Shown here in pieces: positions 16,359-26,146 of a DNA stretch of 64,000 nucleotides (positions are counted from its first letter, which is position 1; the number at the start of each line of letters is the position of its first letter). The notes beneath the pieces were generated by a model. That model was not told the origin of the DNA. It searched no databases and was given only the letters and a program-made list of their open reading frames with translations. Source of the DNA: Bacteroidota bacterium (GTDB lineage: Bacteria; Bacteroidota; Bacteroidia; AKYH767-A; JAHEYN01); the NCBI GenBank assembly GCA_023251555.1, contig JAHEYN010000014.1, positions 1 to 64,000 of the forward strand, read 5' to 3'. Position numbers and translations under genes: made by a program.

Positions 16359-18470
16359 TTGGAAACAAAGAAAGACATACTCTGGCGCATCTACATTGTC
16401 TTCTTTTTTATTCTCCTCTTCGGCGGCGCCATCATCTTCCGGGTCGTCGATCTGCAGTTTTTCCAGGCGGACTACTGGAAATCAAAGGCAGAGAGCCTCA
16501 ATACCGCCTACCGGAACATTGAAGCGGTGAGGGGAAATATTTATGCATCCGACGGCAGCCTGCTGGCGACCTCCATACCCATTTATGAATTACGGCTGGA
16601 CCTGGGTCCGGATGCCGTAAAAGACGAAGTCTTCAGCCGGAATATTGATTCGCTTTCCCTTTGTCTTTCAAACCTGTTCAAAGACAAATCCGGGCGTGAC
16701 TACAGGCGTGAGCTTACAGAAGCGCACATGAACGGCGACAGGTATTACCTGCTGCAGAGGAACGTCAGCTACAATGAACTGAAGCAGGTGCGCACTTTCC
16801 CCATGTTCCGCATGGGGCGCTACAGGGGCGGGCTGATTGTAACAGAGAAAAGCCGCAGGGAGAGGCCGTTCCAGGTGCTTGCATCAAGAACCATCGGGTA
16901 TGACATTGACAGCATCAAGCCTGTGGGGCTGGAAGGAGCTTACAGTGAATACCTCAGGGGCACCAGCGGCAAAAGGCTGATGCAGAAGCTGTCCGGTGAT
17001 GTATGGATGCCCATCAACGACGACAACGAAGTGGAGCCTCAGGACGGGAAGGACGTTGTAACCACCATTGACATTAATATACAGGATGTTGCCGAGCATG
17101 CACTCCTTACCCAACTTGCAAAACATAATGCAGAGCACGGGTGCGCGGTGCTGATGGAGGTGAGCACAGGCGAAATCAAAGCCATAGCAAACCTTACGCG
17201 GGAGGATACCATAGGCAATTACAATGAATATTATAATTATGCCATAGGTGAAAGTACAGAACCCGGTTCCACCTTCAAACTCGCATCCCTGATAGTCGCT
17301 ATGGAAGACGGGAAGATAGATCTCTCCGACACTGTTGACCTGGAAAACGGGAAACACATTTATTATGACAGGCCCATGTCCGATTCCCACAAACCGGAAA
17401 AAAGAAAAGTGTCTGTACAGCAGGCGTTTGAAATTTCATCCAACGTGGGTATTTCAAAACTCATCTACCACGCATACGCCAGGAACCAGCAATCTTTTGT
17501 TGACGGCCTGCTGCGCCTTCATCTTAATGATATGCTCGGATTATCTATCCCCGGAGAAACCCCGCCTCTCATCAAGAGCACTAAAGATAAAGACTGGTCG
17601 GGAGTAACCCTGCCGTGGATGTCCATTGGTTATGAGGTCCGGCTCACACCCATGCAGATCCTCACACTTTACAATGCGGTAGCAAACAACGGGAAGATGG
17701 TAAAACCCATGTTTGTGAAGGAAGTGCGGCAGAGAGGGAAATTAGTAAAGCCGTTCTATCCTTCGGTCATCAAAGATTCCCTGTGTTCTGCTGAAACAAT
17801 TGCAAAAGCGAAAAGGCTGCTTGAAGGTGTGGTGGAAAATGGAACCGCATCCAACCTCAGGAATCCCGTGTACCGGATAGCGGGAAAAACGGGCACAGCC
17901 CAGATGGCAAATGAGAAATACGGCTACAAGTACAGGGCACAGACGACATACCAGGCCTCATTTGTAGGTTATTTCCCTGCCGACAACCCGAAATATTCCT
18001 GCATCGTGGTGGTGAATGCGCCGTCCAATGATGTGTATTATGCGGCACAGGTGGCAGGTCCCATCTTCAAGGAAATCGCAGACAAGGTCTATGCCACCAG
18101 CCTCGAGATTCACAAGTCCATGGAGGCCCCGGCGGGCACCGAATTAAAGAACATTCCGCTTGTGAAGGGGGCTTCCGGGAAGGAGGCTGTGCTCCTGTAC
18201 AGGGAACTGGGCATCTGCCCTGTCATGCAGAACACAGCAGCTGAATGGGTCACGGCTGCGAGAAAAGACTCTCTCATCAGCCTTAATGAAAAAAAGAAAA
18301 CAAACGGTGTTCCCGATGTGACAGGAATGGGCATTAAAGATGCTGTTTACATTCTCGAAAATTACGGGCTGAGGGTGAAAATCAACGGAAGAGGCAGCAT
18401 AACAGGACAGTCCCTGGAGCCGGGCAGCAAAGCGGAGAAAGGGACAGAAATCATTTTACAGCTCAGCTGA
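16359..18470 (+). CDS. ftsI: Division-specific transpeptidase FtsI (PBP3) with a PASTA domain
   Basis: Cross-links septal peptidoglycan. 703 residues: membrane anchor about 10-30, dimerisation domain, transpeptidase domain with S304-T-F-K307, S360-S-N362 and K510-T-G-T513, and a C-terminal PASTA domain (about 650-703, VPDVTGMGIKDAVYILENYG). The only usable start is a TTG at 16359, preceded by a purine-rich AAAGGGGAATAGG stretch; no in-frame ATG is nearby. The stop overlaps the murE ATG by one base (TGATG). Confidence 0.95.
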   Translation: METKKDILWRIYIVFFFILLFGGAIIFRVVDLQFFQADYWKSKAESLNTAYRNIEAVRGNIYASDGSLLATSIPIYELRLDLGPDAVKDEVFSRNIDSLSLCLSNLFKDKSGRDYRRELTEAHMNGDRYYLLQRNVSYNELKQVRTFPMFRMGRYRGGLIVTEKSRRERPFQVLASRTIGYDIDSIKPVGLEGAYSEYLRGTSGKRLMQKLSGDVWMPINDDNEVEPQDGKDVVTTIDINIQDVAEHALLTQLAKHNAEHGCAVLMEVSTGEIKAIANLTREDTIGNYNEYYNYAIGESTEPGSTFKLASLIVAMEDGKIDLSDTVDLENGKHIYYDRPMSDSHKPEKRKVSVQQAFEISSNVGISKLIYHAYARNQQSFVDGLLRLHLNDMLGLSIPGETPPLIKSTKDKDWSGVTLPWMSIGYEVRLTPMQILTLYNAVANNGKMVKPMFVKEVRQRGKLVKPFYPSVIKDSLCSAETIAKAKRLLEGVVENGTASNLRNPVYRIAGKTGTAQMANEKYGYKYRAQTTYQASFVGYFPADNPKYSCIVVVNAPSNDVYYAAQVAGPIFKEIADKVYATSLEIHKSMEAPAGTELKNIPLVKGASGKEAVLLYRELGICPVMQNTAAEWVTAARKDSLISLNEKKKTNGVPDVTGMGIKDAVYILENYGLRVKINGRGSITGQSLEPGSKAEKGTEIILQLS

Positions 18471-19933
18471 TGAAAGACCTGAAAGAACTCCTTTATAAGA
18501 CAGGCATCCTTGAGGTGAAGGGCTCAACGGCTGTGCGAATCAGCGGCATTGCTTTTGATTCAAGAAAAGTAAATCAGGGATTTCTTTTTATTGCCGTGAG
18601 GGGATTGCAGTCGGACGGACATTCCTTCATGCAACAGATTGCGGATGCAGGAGCCGCAGCCATTGTGTGCGAAGCTTTTCCCGAAAATATCCGCGAAAAT
18701 ATTACCTACATAAAAGTGAAGGACAGCAGCCTTGCACTCTCTTTCATCGCCTGCAATTACTACGAAAATCCTTCTTCTTCACTAAGGCTCATAGGCATCA
18801 CCGGGACAAACGGGAAAACCACCACGGCAACCCTGCTGTTCCAGCTTTTCAGGAAACTCGGCTACAGCACAGGGCTGCTGTCAACAGTAAAAAACCAGAT
18901 CAACGAAGAATTCATCCCCGCAACCCACACCACCCCGGATGCCCTGCAGCTGAATGCGCTGCTGAGACACATGGCCGATGAAGGATGCACGCACTGCTTC
19001 ATGGAAGTAAGTTCGCATGCAGTGGTGCAGAACCGCGTAGCCGGGCTTGCCTTTGCCGGAGGGGTTTTTACCAATATCACCCATGACCACCTCGACTACC
19101 ATAAAACCTTTGAAGCATATATAAAAGCCAAGAAACAGTTTTTTGACAATCTGGGCAGCGACGCTTTTGCGCTGGTAAACACTGACGATAAAAACGGCCG
19201 CGTCATGCTACAGAACACTGAGGCGGAAAAGGTCACCTATTCACTCACTTCCATGGCTGATTTCAAGGCCAAGGTTATAGAAAATAATTTCTCAGGGCTG
19301 ATGCTCGGCATCAACGGGCAGGAAGTCACTTTCAGGCTCATAGGCAGTTTCAATGCATACAACCTCCTTGCAGTCTTCGGCACAGCCGTGCTGCTCGGTG
19401 AAGATAAAATCAAAGTCCTCACGGCGCTCAGCAGCCTGGGGCCTGTGGAAGGGCGCTTTGAATATATCATCTCCCATACAAAGATCACGGGCATAGTGGA
19501 CTACGCCCATACCCCCGATGCCCTGCAGAATGTGCTGAATACCATTAAAGACATACGCACCGGGAATGAAAAGGTCATCTCCATTGTAGGCTGCGGGGGC
19601 GACCGTGATGCATCCAAACGACCGCTCATGGCGAGAATCGCATGCGAGATGAGCGATAAGGTAATTATCACTTCGGACAACCCCCGATCGGAGGATCCTG
19701 AGGAAATCATAGCACAGATGAAGAAGGGTGTCCCTCCCCTTCACTTCAAGAAGACGCTCTCCATCACTGACCGCCGGGAAGCAATAAAAACCGCCTGCAC
19801 GCTTGCCGGGCCGGGAGACATCATACTGCTGGCGGGGAAGGGGCACGAGAAATACCAGGAAATAAAAGGAGTGCGGCATCCCTTTGATGACAAGGAAATA
19901 TTACGTGAAACCTTTAATGTACTGCATGTATAA
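18470..19933 (+). CDS. murE: UDP-MurNAc-tripeptide synthetase, meso-diaminopimelate type
   Basis: Adds the third stem-peptide residue to UDP-MurNAc-L-Ala-D-Glu. 487 residues. The P-loop is [14 protein letters not shown], and DYAHTPDAL and VGCGGDRD are present. The substrate-specificity motif is [12 protein letters not shown] denotes meso-diaminopimelate rather than lysine, so the wall is A1-gamma type. It overlaps ftsI and mraY by one base each, which implies coupled translation. Confidence 0.97.
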   Translation: MKDLKELLYKTGILEVKGSTAVRISGIAFDSRKVNQGFLFIAVRGLQSDGHSFMQQIADAGAAAIVCEAFPENIRENITYIKVKDSSLALSFIACNYYENPSSSLRLIGITGTNGKTTTATLLFQLFRKLGYSTGLLSTVKNQINEEFIPATHTTPDALQLNALLRHMADEGCTHCFMEVSSHAVVQNRVAGLAFAGGVFTNITHDHLDYHKTFEAYIKAKKQFFDNLGSDAFALVNTDDKNGRVMLQNTEAEKVTYSLTSMADFKAKVIENNFSGLMLGINGQEVTFRLIGSFNAYNLLAVFGTAVLLGEDKIKVLTALSSLGPVEGRFEYIISHTKITGIVDYAHTPDALQNVLNTIKDIRTGNEKVISIVGCGGDRDASKRPLMARIACEMSDKVIITSDNPRSEDPEEIIAQMKKGVPPLHFKKTLSITDRREAIKTACTLAGPGDIILLAGKGHEKYQEIKGVRHPFDDKEILRETFNVLHV

Positions 19934-21189
19934 TGTTCTACTATCTCTTCGACTTCCTTGACAAACACACCAGCCTGCCGGGGGTGGGAGTATTCAAATA
20001 TATTTCCTTCCGTGCGGCTATGGCTGTCATCTTCTCGCTTCTCTTCTCTTTCCTCCTTGGAAAAAGAATCATACGTTACCTGCTCAGGAAACAGGTAGGG
20101 GAAAGCATACGCGACCTTGGCCTCAAAGGGCAGAAAGAAAAGGAAGGCACTCCGACCATGGGCGGGCTGATTATCCTTGCCGCAATTCTCCTCCCCACCC
20201 TCCTGTTCGCCAAGCTTCATAATGTTTACATCATACTTATGATTATCTCCATATGCTGGCTCGGGCTGATCGGGTTTATTGATGACTATATCAAGGTATT
20301 CAAAAAAGACAAGAAAGGCCTGGCCGGGAAATTCAAGGTGCTCGGGCAGATAGGGCTGGGAGTGATCGTCGGATGCACCTTATATTTCAATCCCAATGTG
20401 CTGGTACGTGAAAAAACAGAAAGCCAGAAAATCGCCTGGAACAGCAACGGCAATATCATTGATGACCTGCAACAGAAAGAAGAGACTGTCGTCCCCAAAA
20501 AAGACATCAAATCCATCAAGACAACTATTCCCTTTGTCAAAAATAATGAGTTTGATTACTCCAAGCTGATCTCATGGGCGGGAGAGGGTTACGGGAAGTG
20601 GTCATTTCTTATCTATATCCCCATCGTGATTCTCATTGTTACCGCCGTTTCCAACGGGGCAAACATCACCGACGGCATTGACGGGCTTGCCACGGGCACC
20701 TCGGCCGTGATTGGAATCACGCTGGGCATACTCGCCTACGTATCCGGCAATACGGTATTTGCAAACTACCTGAACATCATGTACATCCCCTATTCAGGGG
20801 AGCTGGTAATCTTCATGAGCGCCTTCGTGGGTGCCTGCGTGGGATTCCTGTGGTTCAATTCTTTTCCTGCGCAGGTATTCATGGGCGATACAGGCAGCCT
20901 GGCTCTTGGAGGAATCATCGCTGTGTTTGCCATTGCCGTACGGAAAGAGCTGCTTATCCCGATCCTCTGCGGCATCTTTCTCGTGGAAAACCTGTCCGTA
21001 ATCATCCAGGTGAGCTATTTCAAATACACCAAAAAGAAATACGGGGAAGGCCGGCGCATCCTCAGGATGTCGCCCCTCCATCACCACTACCAGAAAAAGG
21101 GATTGCATGAGGCCAAGATTGTCACACGCTTCTGGATCGTGGGAATAGTGCTTGCTGTATTCACAATCATCACTCTGAAACTGAGATAA
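19933..21189 (+). CDS. mraY: Phospho-MurNAc-pentapeptide transferase
   Basis: Integral membrane enzyme that loads phospho-MurNAc-pentapeptide on undecaprenyl phosphate to give lipid I. 418 residues with about ten membrane segments. Catalytic blocks: [20 protein letters not shown] (D-D pair), [15 protein letters not shown] and [11 protein letters not shown], plus HHHYQKKG near the end. A hydrophilic insertion of about 50 residues at roughly 155-205 makes it longer than the E. coli enzyme, as is usual in Bacteroidota. Confidence 0.97.
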   Translation: MFYYLFDFLDKHTSLPGVGVFKYISFRAAMAVIFSLLFSFLLGKRIIRYLLRKQVGESIRDLGLKGQKEKEGTPTMGGLIILAAILLPTLLFAKLHNVYIILMIISICWLGLIGFIDDYIKVFKKDKKGLAGKFKVLGQIGLGVIVGCTLYFNPNVLVREKTESQKIAWNSNGNIIDDLQQKEETVVPKKDIKSIKTTIPFVKNNEFDYSKLISWAGEGYGKWSFLIYIPIVILIVTAVSNGANITDGIDGLATGTSAVIGITLGILAYVSGNTVFANYLNIMYIPYSGELVIFMSAFVGACVGFLWFNSFPAQVFMGDTGSLALGGIIAVFAIAVRKELLIPILCGIFLVENLSVIIQVSYFKYTKKKYGEGRRILRMSPLHHHYQKKGLHEAKIVTRFWIVGIVLAVFTIITLKLR

Positions 21190-21194
21190 AAGAA

Positions 21195-22529
21195 ATGAAG
21201 AAACTGGTAATACTCGGTGGAGGAGAAAGCGGTGCGGGAGCAGCAGTGCTTGGCAAGAAGCAGGGTTATGATGTGTTTGTGTCCGACAGCGGGTCCCTCA
21301 AAGAGAAATACAGAAATCTTCTCCTTGAAAACAACATCCGGTTCGAAGAAGGGATACACACCGAAGCTGAAATCATGAAGGCATCTGAAATCATTAAAAG
21401 CCCCGGTATTCCTGAGAAATCTGAAATCATACGAAAACTGAAACAGAAAGGAACGCCCGTGATCTCGGAAATTGAATTTGCAGGAAGATATACAGACGCG
21501 AAGATGATCTGCATCACCGGCAGCAACGGAAAAACCACCACCACTCACCTCATCTACCACATTTTTAAAAAGGCAGGGCTGAATGCGGGTATTGCAGGCA
21601 ATGTCGGAAACAGCCTGGCTATGCAGGTCGCAGGAGAAAAAAGAGATTACTATGTAGTGGAACTCAGCAGCTTCCAGCTCGATGACATGTATGATTTCAG
21701 GGCTGATGTGGCCATCCTGCTCAACATCACTCCCGATCACCTTGACAGGTACAACTACAGTATGCAGGAATATACCAACTCAAAGTTCAGGATCCTCAGA
21801 AACCAGCGGGAAAAAGATGTGTTTATCTACTGCCTCGATGACGAGATCGTGATGAACGAACTGAAAAAAAAGAAAATACTCCCGGTGCAATATCCCTTCT
21901 CCATAAAGGGAAAACCGGCACAGGGAGCTTCACTCGGCAATAATGAAATGATAATAAAAACCACTAACAACACCTTTACCATGTCAATATTCGACTTAGC
22001 CCTGCAGGGAAAGCACAATATCTACAACTCAATGGCAGCAGGAATTGCAGCCAGTGTATTCAACCTGAGAAACGAAGTCATACGCGAAAGCCTCTCTGAT
22101 TTTCAGAACATAGAACACCGCCTCGAGTTCGTCATGTCAGTACACGGCATAGACTTTGTCAATGATTCCAAAGCCACCAACGTGAACTCCACGTGGTATG
22201 CGCTGGAAAGCATGACCAGGCCGGTAATCCTTATCCTGGGGGGCATTGACAAAGGCAATGACTATTCCATGCTTCATGAACTTGCAAAAGAAAAAGTCAG
22301 GGCCATTGTATGCCTGGGGGCAGACAACAAAAAGATACACAAGGCTTTCAGCGGGCTTGTTCCCGATATTATAGATACCCGCTCTGCCGACGAGGCTGTA
22401 AGGGCTGCCTATTCCATCGGGAAAAGCGGGGATGTAGTGCTGCTTTCCCCTGCATGTGCAAGCTTTGACCTGTTCCAGAATTACGAAGACAGGGGAAGAA
22501 AATTTAAAAATGCCGTAAGGTCTCTCTGA
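21195..22529 (+). CDS. murD: UDP-MurNAc-L-alanine:D-glutamate ligase
   Basis: Adds D-glutamate to UDP-MurNAc-L-Ala. 444 residues, the usual length. N-terminal dinucleotide-fold motif LGGGESGAGAAVLG, ATP loop ITGSNGKTTTTHL, central NITPDHLDRY, and C-terminal DSKATNVNSTWYAL and LSPACASFDLFQNYEDRG, all MurD signatures. Five bases after mraY; its stop overlaps ftsW by one base. Confidence 0.97.
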   Translation: MKKLVILGGGESGAGAAVLGKKQGYDVFVSDSGSLKEKYRNLLLENNIRFEEGIHTEAEIMKASEIIKSPGIPEKSEIIRKLKQKGTPVISEIEFAGRYTDAKMICITGSNGKTTTTHLIYHIFKKAGLNAGIAGNVGNSLAMQVAGEKRDYYVVELSSFQLDDMYDFRADVAILLNITPDHLDRYNYSMQEYTNSKFRILRNQREKDVFIYCLDDEIVMNELKKKKILPVQYPFSIKGKPAQGASLGNNEMIIKTTNNTFTMSIFDLALQGKHNIYNSMAAGIAASVFNLRNEVIRESLSDFQNIEHRLEFVMSVHGIDFVNDSKATNVNSTWYALESMTRPVILILGGIDKGNDYSMLHELAKEKVRAIVCLGADNKKIHKAFSGLVPDIIDTRSADEAVRAAYSIGKSGDVVLLSPACASFDLFQNYEDRGRKFKNAVRSL

Positions 22530-23674
22530 TGAACTGGCTGTTTACGCATACCAAAGGCGACAGGGTTATATGGATAGTGGTGATACTCTTATCCATATTC
22601 TCCATACTTGCAGTATACAGCTCCACGGGGACGCTGGCATACAAATATGCCGAAGGCAATACCGAGCGTTACCTGCTGAAGCACCTCTTTACCTTCCTGC
22701 TCAGTTTCGGACTCATGTACGGGGCGCATAGAATCCGTTACACTTACTACTCGAGGCTCTCACAGATTGCACTCGTCATAGCCATTCCCATGTTACTCAT
22801 CACCCTGGTGATAGGCACCAACCTCAACGAGGCCAGCCGCTGGCTCACCGTACCGGGCACCACCATTACGTTCCAGACATCAGACTTTGCCAAGCTTGCA
22901 CTGATCATGTATGTGGCAAGGATCCTCTCCAAAAAGCAGGATAACATAAAAGATTTCAGAACGGCCTTCCTCCCTGTCATGATACCCGTGCTTGCGGTGT
23001 GCATGCTCATTCTTCCCGCCAATTTTTCCACAGCAGCCGTACTGTTCACTACCTGTCTTTTCCTGATGTTCATAGGAAGAGTGAACATGAAATATATTTT
23101 CATCATGCTGGGTACAGGACTTCTGCTGCTGAGCATTTTCGTATCCATCGCACTGCTTTCGAAAAACCCCGGCAGGGTGGGTACATGGAAAAACAGGGTG
23201 GAAAATTTCATGAAAGAAGACGGGGACGGCAATTACCAGTCACAGCAGGCGAAGATTGCCATCGCTACGGGGGGGCTGAAGGGAAAAGGCCCCGGGCACA
23301 GCACCCAGCGGAATTTCCTGCCTCACCCTTACTCGGATTTCATCTACGCAATCATAGTGGAAGAGTATGGTCTCGCAGGAGGAGTACTTGTAGTAACGCT
23401 GTATATCATACTCTTTTACCGCTGCGTCAGGATTGCATATAAAAGCCCCCGGGCATTTGCCACCCTGCTCTCGGTGGGATGCGGGTTCAGTCTCATATTC
23501 CAGGCTATGATTAACATGGCGGTAGCGGTGAACCTCTTTCCTGTTACCGGGCAGCCCCTGCCCCTTGTGAGCATGGGCGGAACGTCCATCCTGTTCACCG
23601 GGATAGCTGTGGGAATCATACTGAGTATCAGCAGGGAGTCAGAAACAGAAGATACGCATGCAGCAGCAGAATAA
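22529..23674 (+). CDS. ftsW: Septal peptidoglycan polymerase FtsW (SEDS family)
   Basis: Multi-pass SEDS glycosyltransferase that polymerises lipid II at the septum with FtsI. 381 residues with about ten membrane segments. Conserved loops: GPGHSTQRNFLPHPYSDFIY and the P-V-T-G-Q-P-L-P-L-V-S-MGGTS motif near the C-terminus. The last 17 bases overlap the start of murG, the longest overlap in the cluster. Confidence 0.95.
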   Translation: MNWLFTHTKGDRVIWIVVILLSIFSILAVYSSTGTLAYKYAEGNTERYLLKHLFTFLLSFGLMYGAHRIRYTYYSRLSQIALVIAIPMLLITLVIGTNLNEASRWLTVPGTTITFQTSDFAKLALIMYVARILSKKQDNIKDFRTAFLPVMIPVLAVCMLILPANFSTAAVLFTTCLFLMFIGRVNMKYIFIMLGTGLLLLSIFVSIALLSKNPGRVGTWKNRVENFMKEDGDGNYQSQQAKIAIATGGLKGKGPGHSTQRNFLPHPYSDFIYAIIVEEYGLAGGVLVVTLYIILFYRCVRIAYKSPRAFATLLSVGCGFSLIFQAMINMAVAVNLFPVTGQPLPLVSMGGTSILFTGIAVGIILSISRESETEDTHAAAE

Positions 23675-24773
23675 CATAAAGGTCATCATCAGCGGGGGAG
23701 GAACGGGAGGCCACGTTTTCCCGGCCATCGCCATCGCCAACGCCCTGAAAGAAAAGTCTGCAAACATCGAAATCCTGTTCGTAGGCGCAAAAGACCGCAT
23801 GGAGATGGAAAAAGTCCCTGCCGCCGGTTATCCCATAGAGGGCCTATGGATCAGCGGGCTGCAGCGCCGGGTTACCGTGGATAATCTCTCCTTCCCGGTA
23901 AAACTCATCAGCAGCGTGGTAAAAGCAGCATCCATTATAAAAAAATTCAAACCGGATGTAGCTGTAGGCGTAGGGGGCTATGCCAGCGGCCCTCTTCTCT
24001 ATGCCGCATCGCGGAAAAAAATTCCGACTCTTATACAGGAGCAAAATTCCTACCCCGGCATTACCAACAGGCTGCTGGCCGGACGTGTGGACAGGATCTG
24101 CGTTGCCTACGCCGGAATGGAAAAATATTTCCCCAAAGAAAAGCTCATACTTACCGGGAATCCCGTCAGGCAGAATGTCGTGCACCTCGAAGGCAAACGC
24201 CCGAGAGGCCTTGAGCATTTTAACCTGCCGGACGGAAAAAAAATCCTGCTCGTGATCGGGGGCAGCCTCGGTTCCAGAACGATTAATGAAAGCATAGCCT
24301 CCAACCTTGACGCATTTGTGAAAGCCGGCATAAGCCTCATCTGGCAGACAGGAAAAGTTTATTATCTCCATGCACAGGCAGCAGCAGCGGCTTATGAAAA
24401 AGACGGCATCAGGGTACTCGATTTTATCAACAAAATGGATTATGCCTATGCGGCTGCAGATGCCGTTATATCAAGGGCAGGCGCAAGCTCCGTATCGGAA
24501 CTGAGCCTGGTAAAAAAACCCGCGATCCTCATTCCCTCTCCCAACGTGGCCGAAGATCACCAGACAAAAAACGCACAGGCCCTGGTTACGCACCAGGCTG
24601 CTATTCTTGTGAAAGACGAAGAAGCCGGCAGCAAACTGGCACCTGCAGCCATACAACTTATCGGGGATGAACAAATGTGCGCCACCCTGAAAAATAATAT
24701 CTCCAGAATGGGATTCAGCAACTCCGCCGACGTCATAGCCAGTGAAATCCTTAACCTTGCCGGAAAAAAATGA
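23658..24773 (+). CDS. murG: UDP-GlcNAc:lipid I GlcNAc transferase
   Basis: Makes lipid II on the inner face of the membrane. 371 residues, GT28 family. The N-terminal G loop is ISGGGTGGHVFPAIAIANAL, then GVGGYASGP and QEQNSYPGITNR. The C-terminal donor site has VIGGSLGSRTIN and SRAGASSVSEL. It starts inside ftsW and overlaps murC by four bases (ATGA). Confidence 0.97.
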   Translation: MQQQNNIKVIISGGGTGGHVFPAIAIANALKEKSANIEILFVGAKDRMEMEKVPAAGYPIEGLWISGLQRRVTVDNLSFPVKLISSVVKAASIIKKFKPDVAVGVGGYASGPLLYAASRKKIPTLIQEQNSYPGITNRLLAGRVDRICVAYAGMEKYFPKEKLILTGNPVRQNVVHLEGKRPRGLEHFNLPDGKKILLVIGGSLGSRTINESIASNLDAFVKAGISLIWQTGKVYYLHAQAAAAAYEKDGIRVLDFINKMDYAYAAADAVISRAGASSVSELSLVKKPAILIPSPNVAEDHQTKNAQALVTHQAAILVKDEEAGSKLAPAAIQLIGDEQMCATLKNNISRMGFSNSADVIASEILNLAGKK

Positions 24774-26146
24774 CAGCTACCGCAGACATAAAAAATATTT
24801 ACTTCCTCGGGATAGGCGGAATAGGAATGTCTGCCCTCGCAAGGTATTTTAAAATGGCCGGGAAAAATATTTCAGGATATGATAAAACCCCTTCACCCCT
24901 CACAGATGAGCTGCAGTCAGAAGGCATGGAGATTCATTTTGAAGACAACCCTTCGCTGATACCCGATCCGGTAAGGAATAACAAACAGGACACCCTGGTG
25001 ATTTATACTCCGGCGGTCCCTTCTTCCAGCAGGGAATTCAGCTATTTCAGCCAGCAGGGCTATACCCTGAAGAAACGTTCTGAAATCCTGGGCGACATTT
25101 CCAGGCAGCATTACACCATTGCCGTGGCAGGCACACACGGCAAAACGACCATCTCCTCTATGATTGCACACATCCTGCGCCACGCAGGCATTGAGTGCAC
25201 AGCCTTTCTCGGAGGCATCTCCAAAAATTATAATACAAACCTGCTTCTGAGCAGTGAAGCACCTGAAAAGGTAAAACTGGTGGTTGAAGCCGACGAATAT
25301 GATCGTTCCTTTCATACCCTCTTCCCCGATGTGGCAGTCATTTCGGCAATGGACCCCGACCACCTTGATATATACGGTACAGCAGACGAGATGCAGGAAG
25401 CCTACCGCCATTTCGCAAAACAGATCAAATACGGGGGCCGGCTCTTTGCCAAAGAAGGCCTCGGCTTTAAAGAGAAATGCACAACCTATTCACTTGACCG
25501 TGAAGCAAAGTATCATGCCCGCAATATCAGAATCGAAAACAACCGTTATGTCTTTGACCTCGCCAGCTCGGTGGAAAACCTCCAGGGCATGGTGCTCGGA
25601 ATGCCCGGCCTTCACAACGTGGAGAATGCCGTAGTTGCCGTTGCCGTTGCCCAGTACCTCAGGATCGTAAGCAGCAAAATCAGGGAAGCTCTTGAAAGTT
25701 ATGCAGGCATCCGCAGGAGATTTGACCTCCGGGTAAATACTCCCGGAGCCGTTTACATAGACGACTACGCCCACCACCCCGAAGAACTGAGAGCCTGCAT
25801 CAAATCTCTCCGCGATCTCTACCCCGGGAAAAAAATCACGGGCATCTTCCAGCCCCACCTTTATTCCCGTACCCGTGATTTTGCAGACGGTTTCGCGGAA
25901 GTTCTCTCCCTGCTTGACAAACTTATCCTTCTCGATATTTATCCCGCACGGGAAGAACCCATACCGGGCGTGTCATCCAAAATCATACTCGACAGGGTTT
26001 CCATTAAAGAGAAATTACTGTGCACCAAAGCAGAAGCGCTGGAAGAAGTGAAAAAAAATCATGCCGGTGTAATCGTAACCCTTGGGGCGGGAGACATAGA
26101 CCAGATGATAGAACCGATTACAAATATTTTATCCGGGAAAAAATGA
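24770..26146 (+). CDS. murC: UDP-MurNAc:L-alanine ligase
   Basis: Adds the first stem-peptide residue. 458 residues. N-terminal FLGIGGIGMSALARYF, ATP loop VAGTHGKTTISSM, VEADEYDRSF, and DDYAHHPEEL with FQPHLYSRTRDF near the C-terminal domain. Overlaps of four bases with both murG and ftsQ indicate coupling. Confidence 0.97.
   Translation: MTATADIKNIYFLGIGGIGMSALARYFKMAGKNISGYDKTPSPLTDELQSEGMEIHFEDNPSLIPDPVRNNKQDTLVIYTPAVPSSSREFSYFSQQGYTLKKRSEILGDISRQHYTIAVAGTHGKTTISSMIAHILRHAGIECTAFLGGISKNYNTNLLLSSEAPEKVKLVVEADEYDRSFHTLFPDVAVISAMDPDHLDIYGTADEMQEAYRHFAKQIKYGGRLFAKEGLGFKEKCTTYSLDREAKYHARNIRIENNRYVFDLASSVENLQGMVLGMPGLHNVENAVVAVAVAQYLRIVSSKIREALESYAGIRRRFDLRVNTPGAVYIDDYAHHPEELRACIKSLRDLYPGKKITGIFQPHLYSRTRDFADGFAEVLSLLDKLILLDIYPAREEPIPGVSSKIILDRVSIKEKLLCTKAEALEEVKKNHAGVIVTLGAGDIDQMIEPITNILSGKK

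Noticed and set aside
26020-26142. Longer N-terminus for ftsQ
   Set aside because: This part reads the murC C-terminal coding region in another frame; the ATG at 26143 has the ATGA overlap and begins with a proper membrane anchor.
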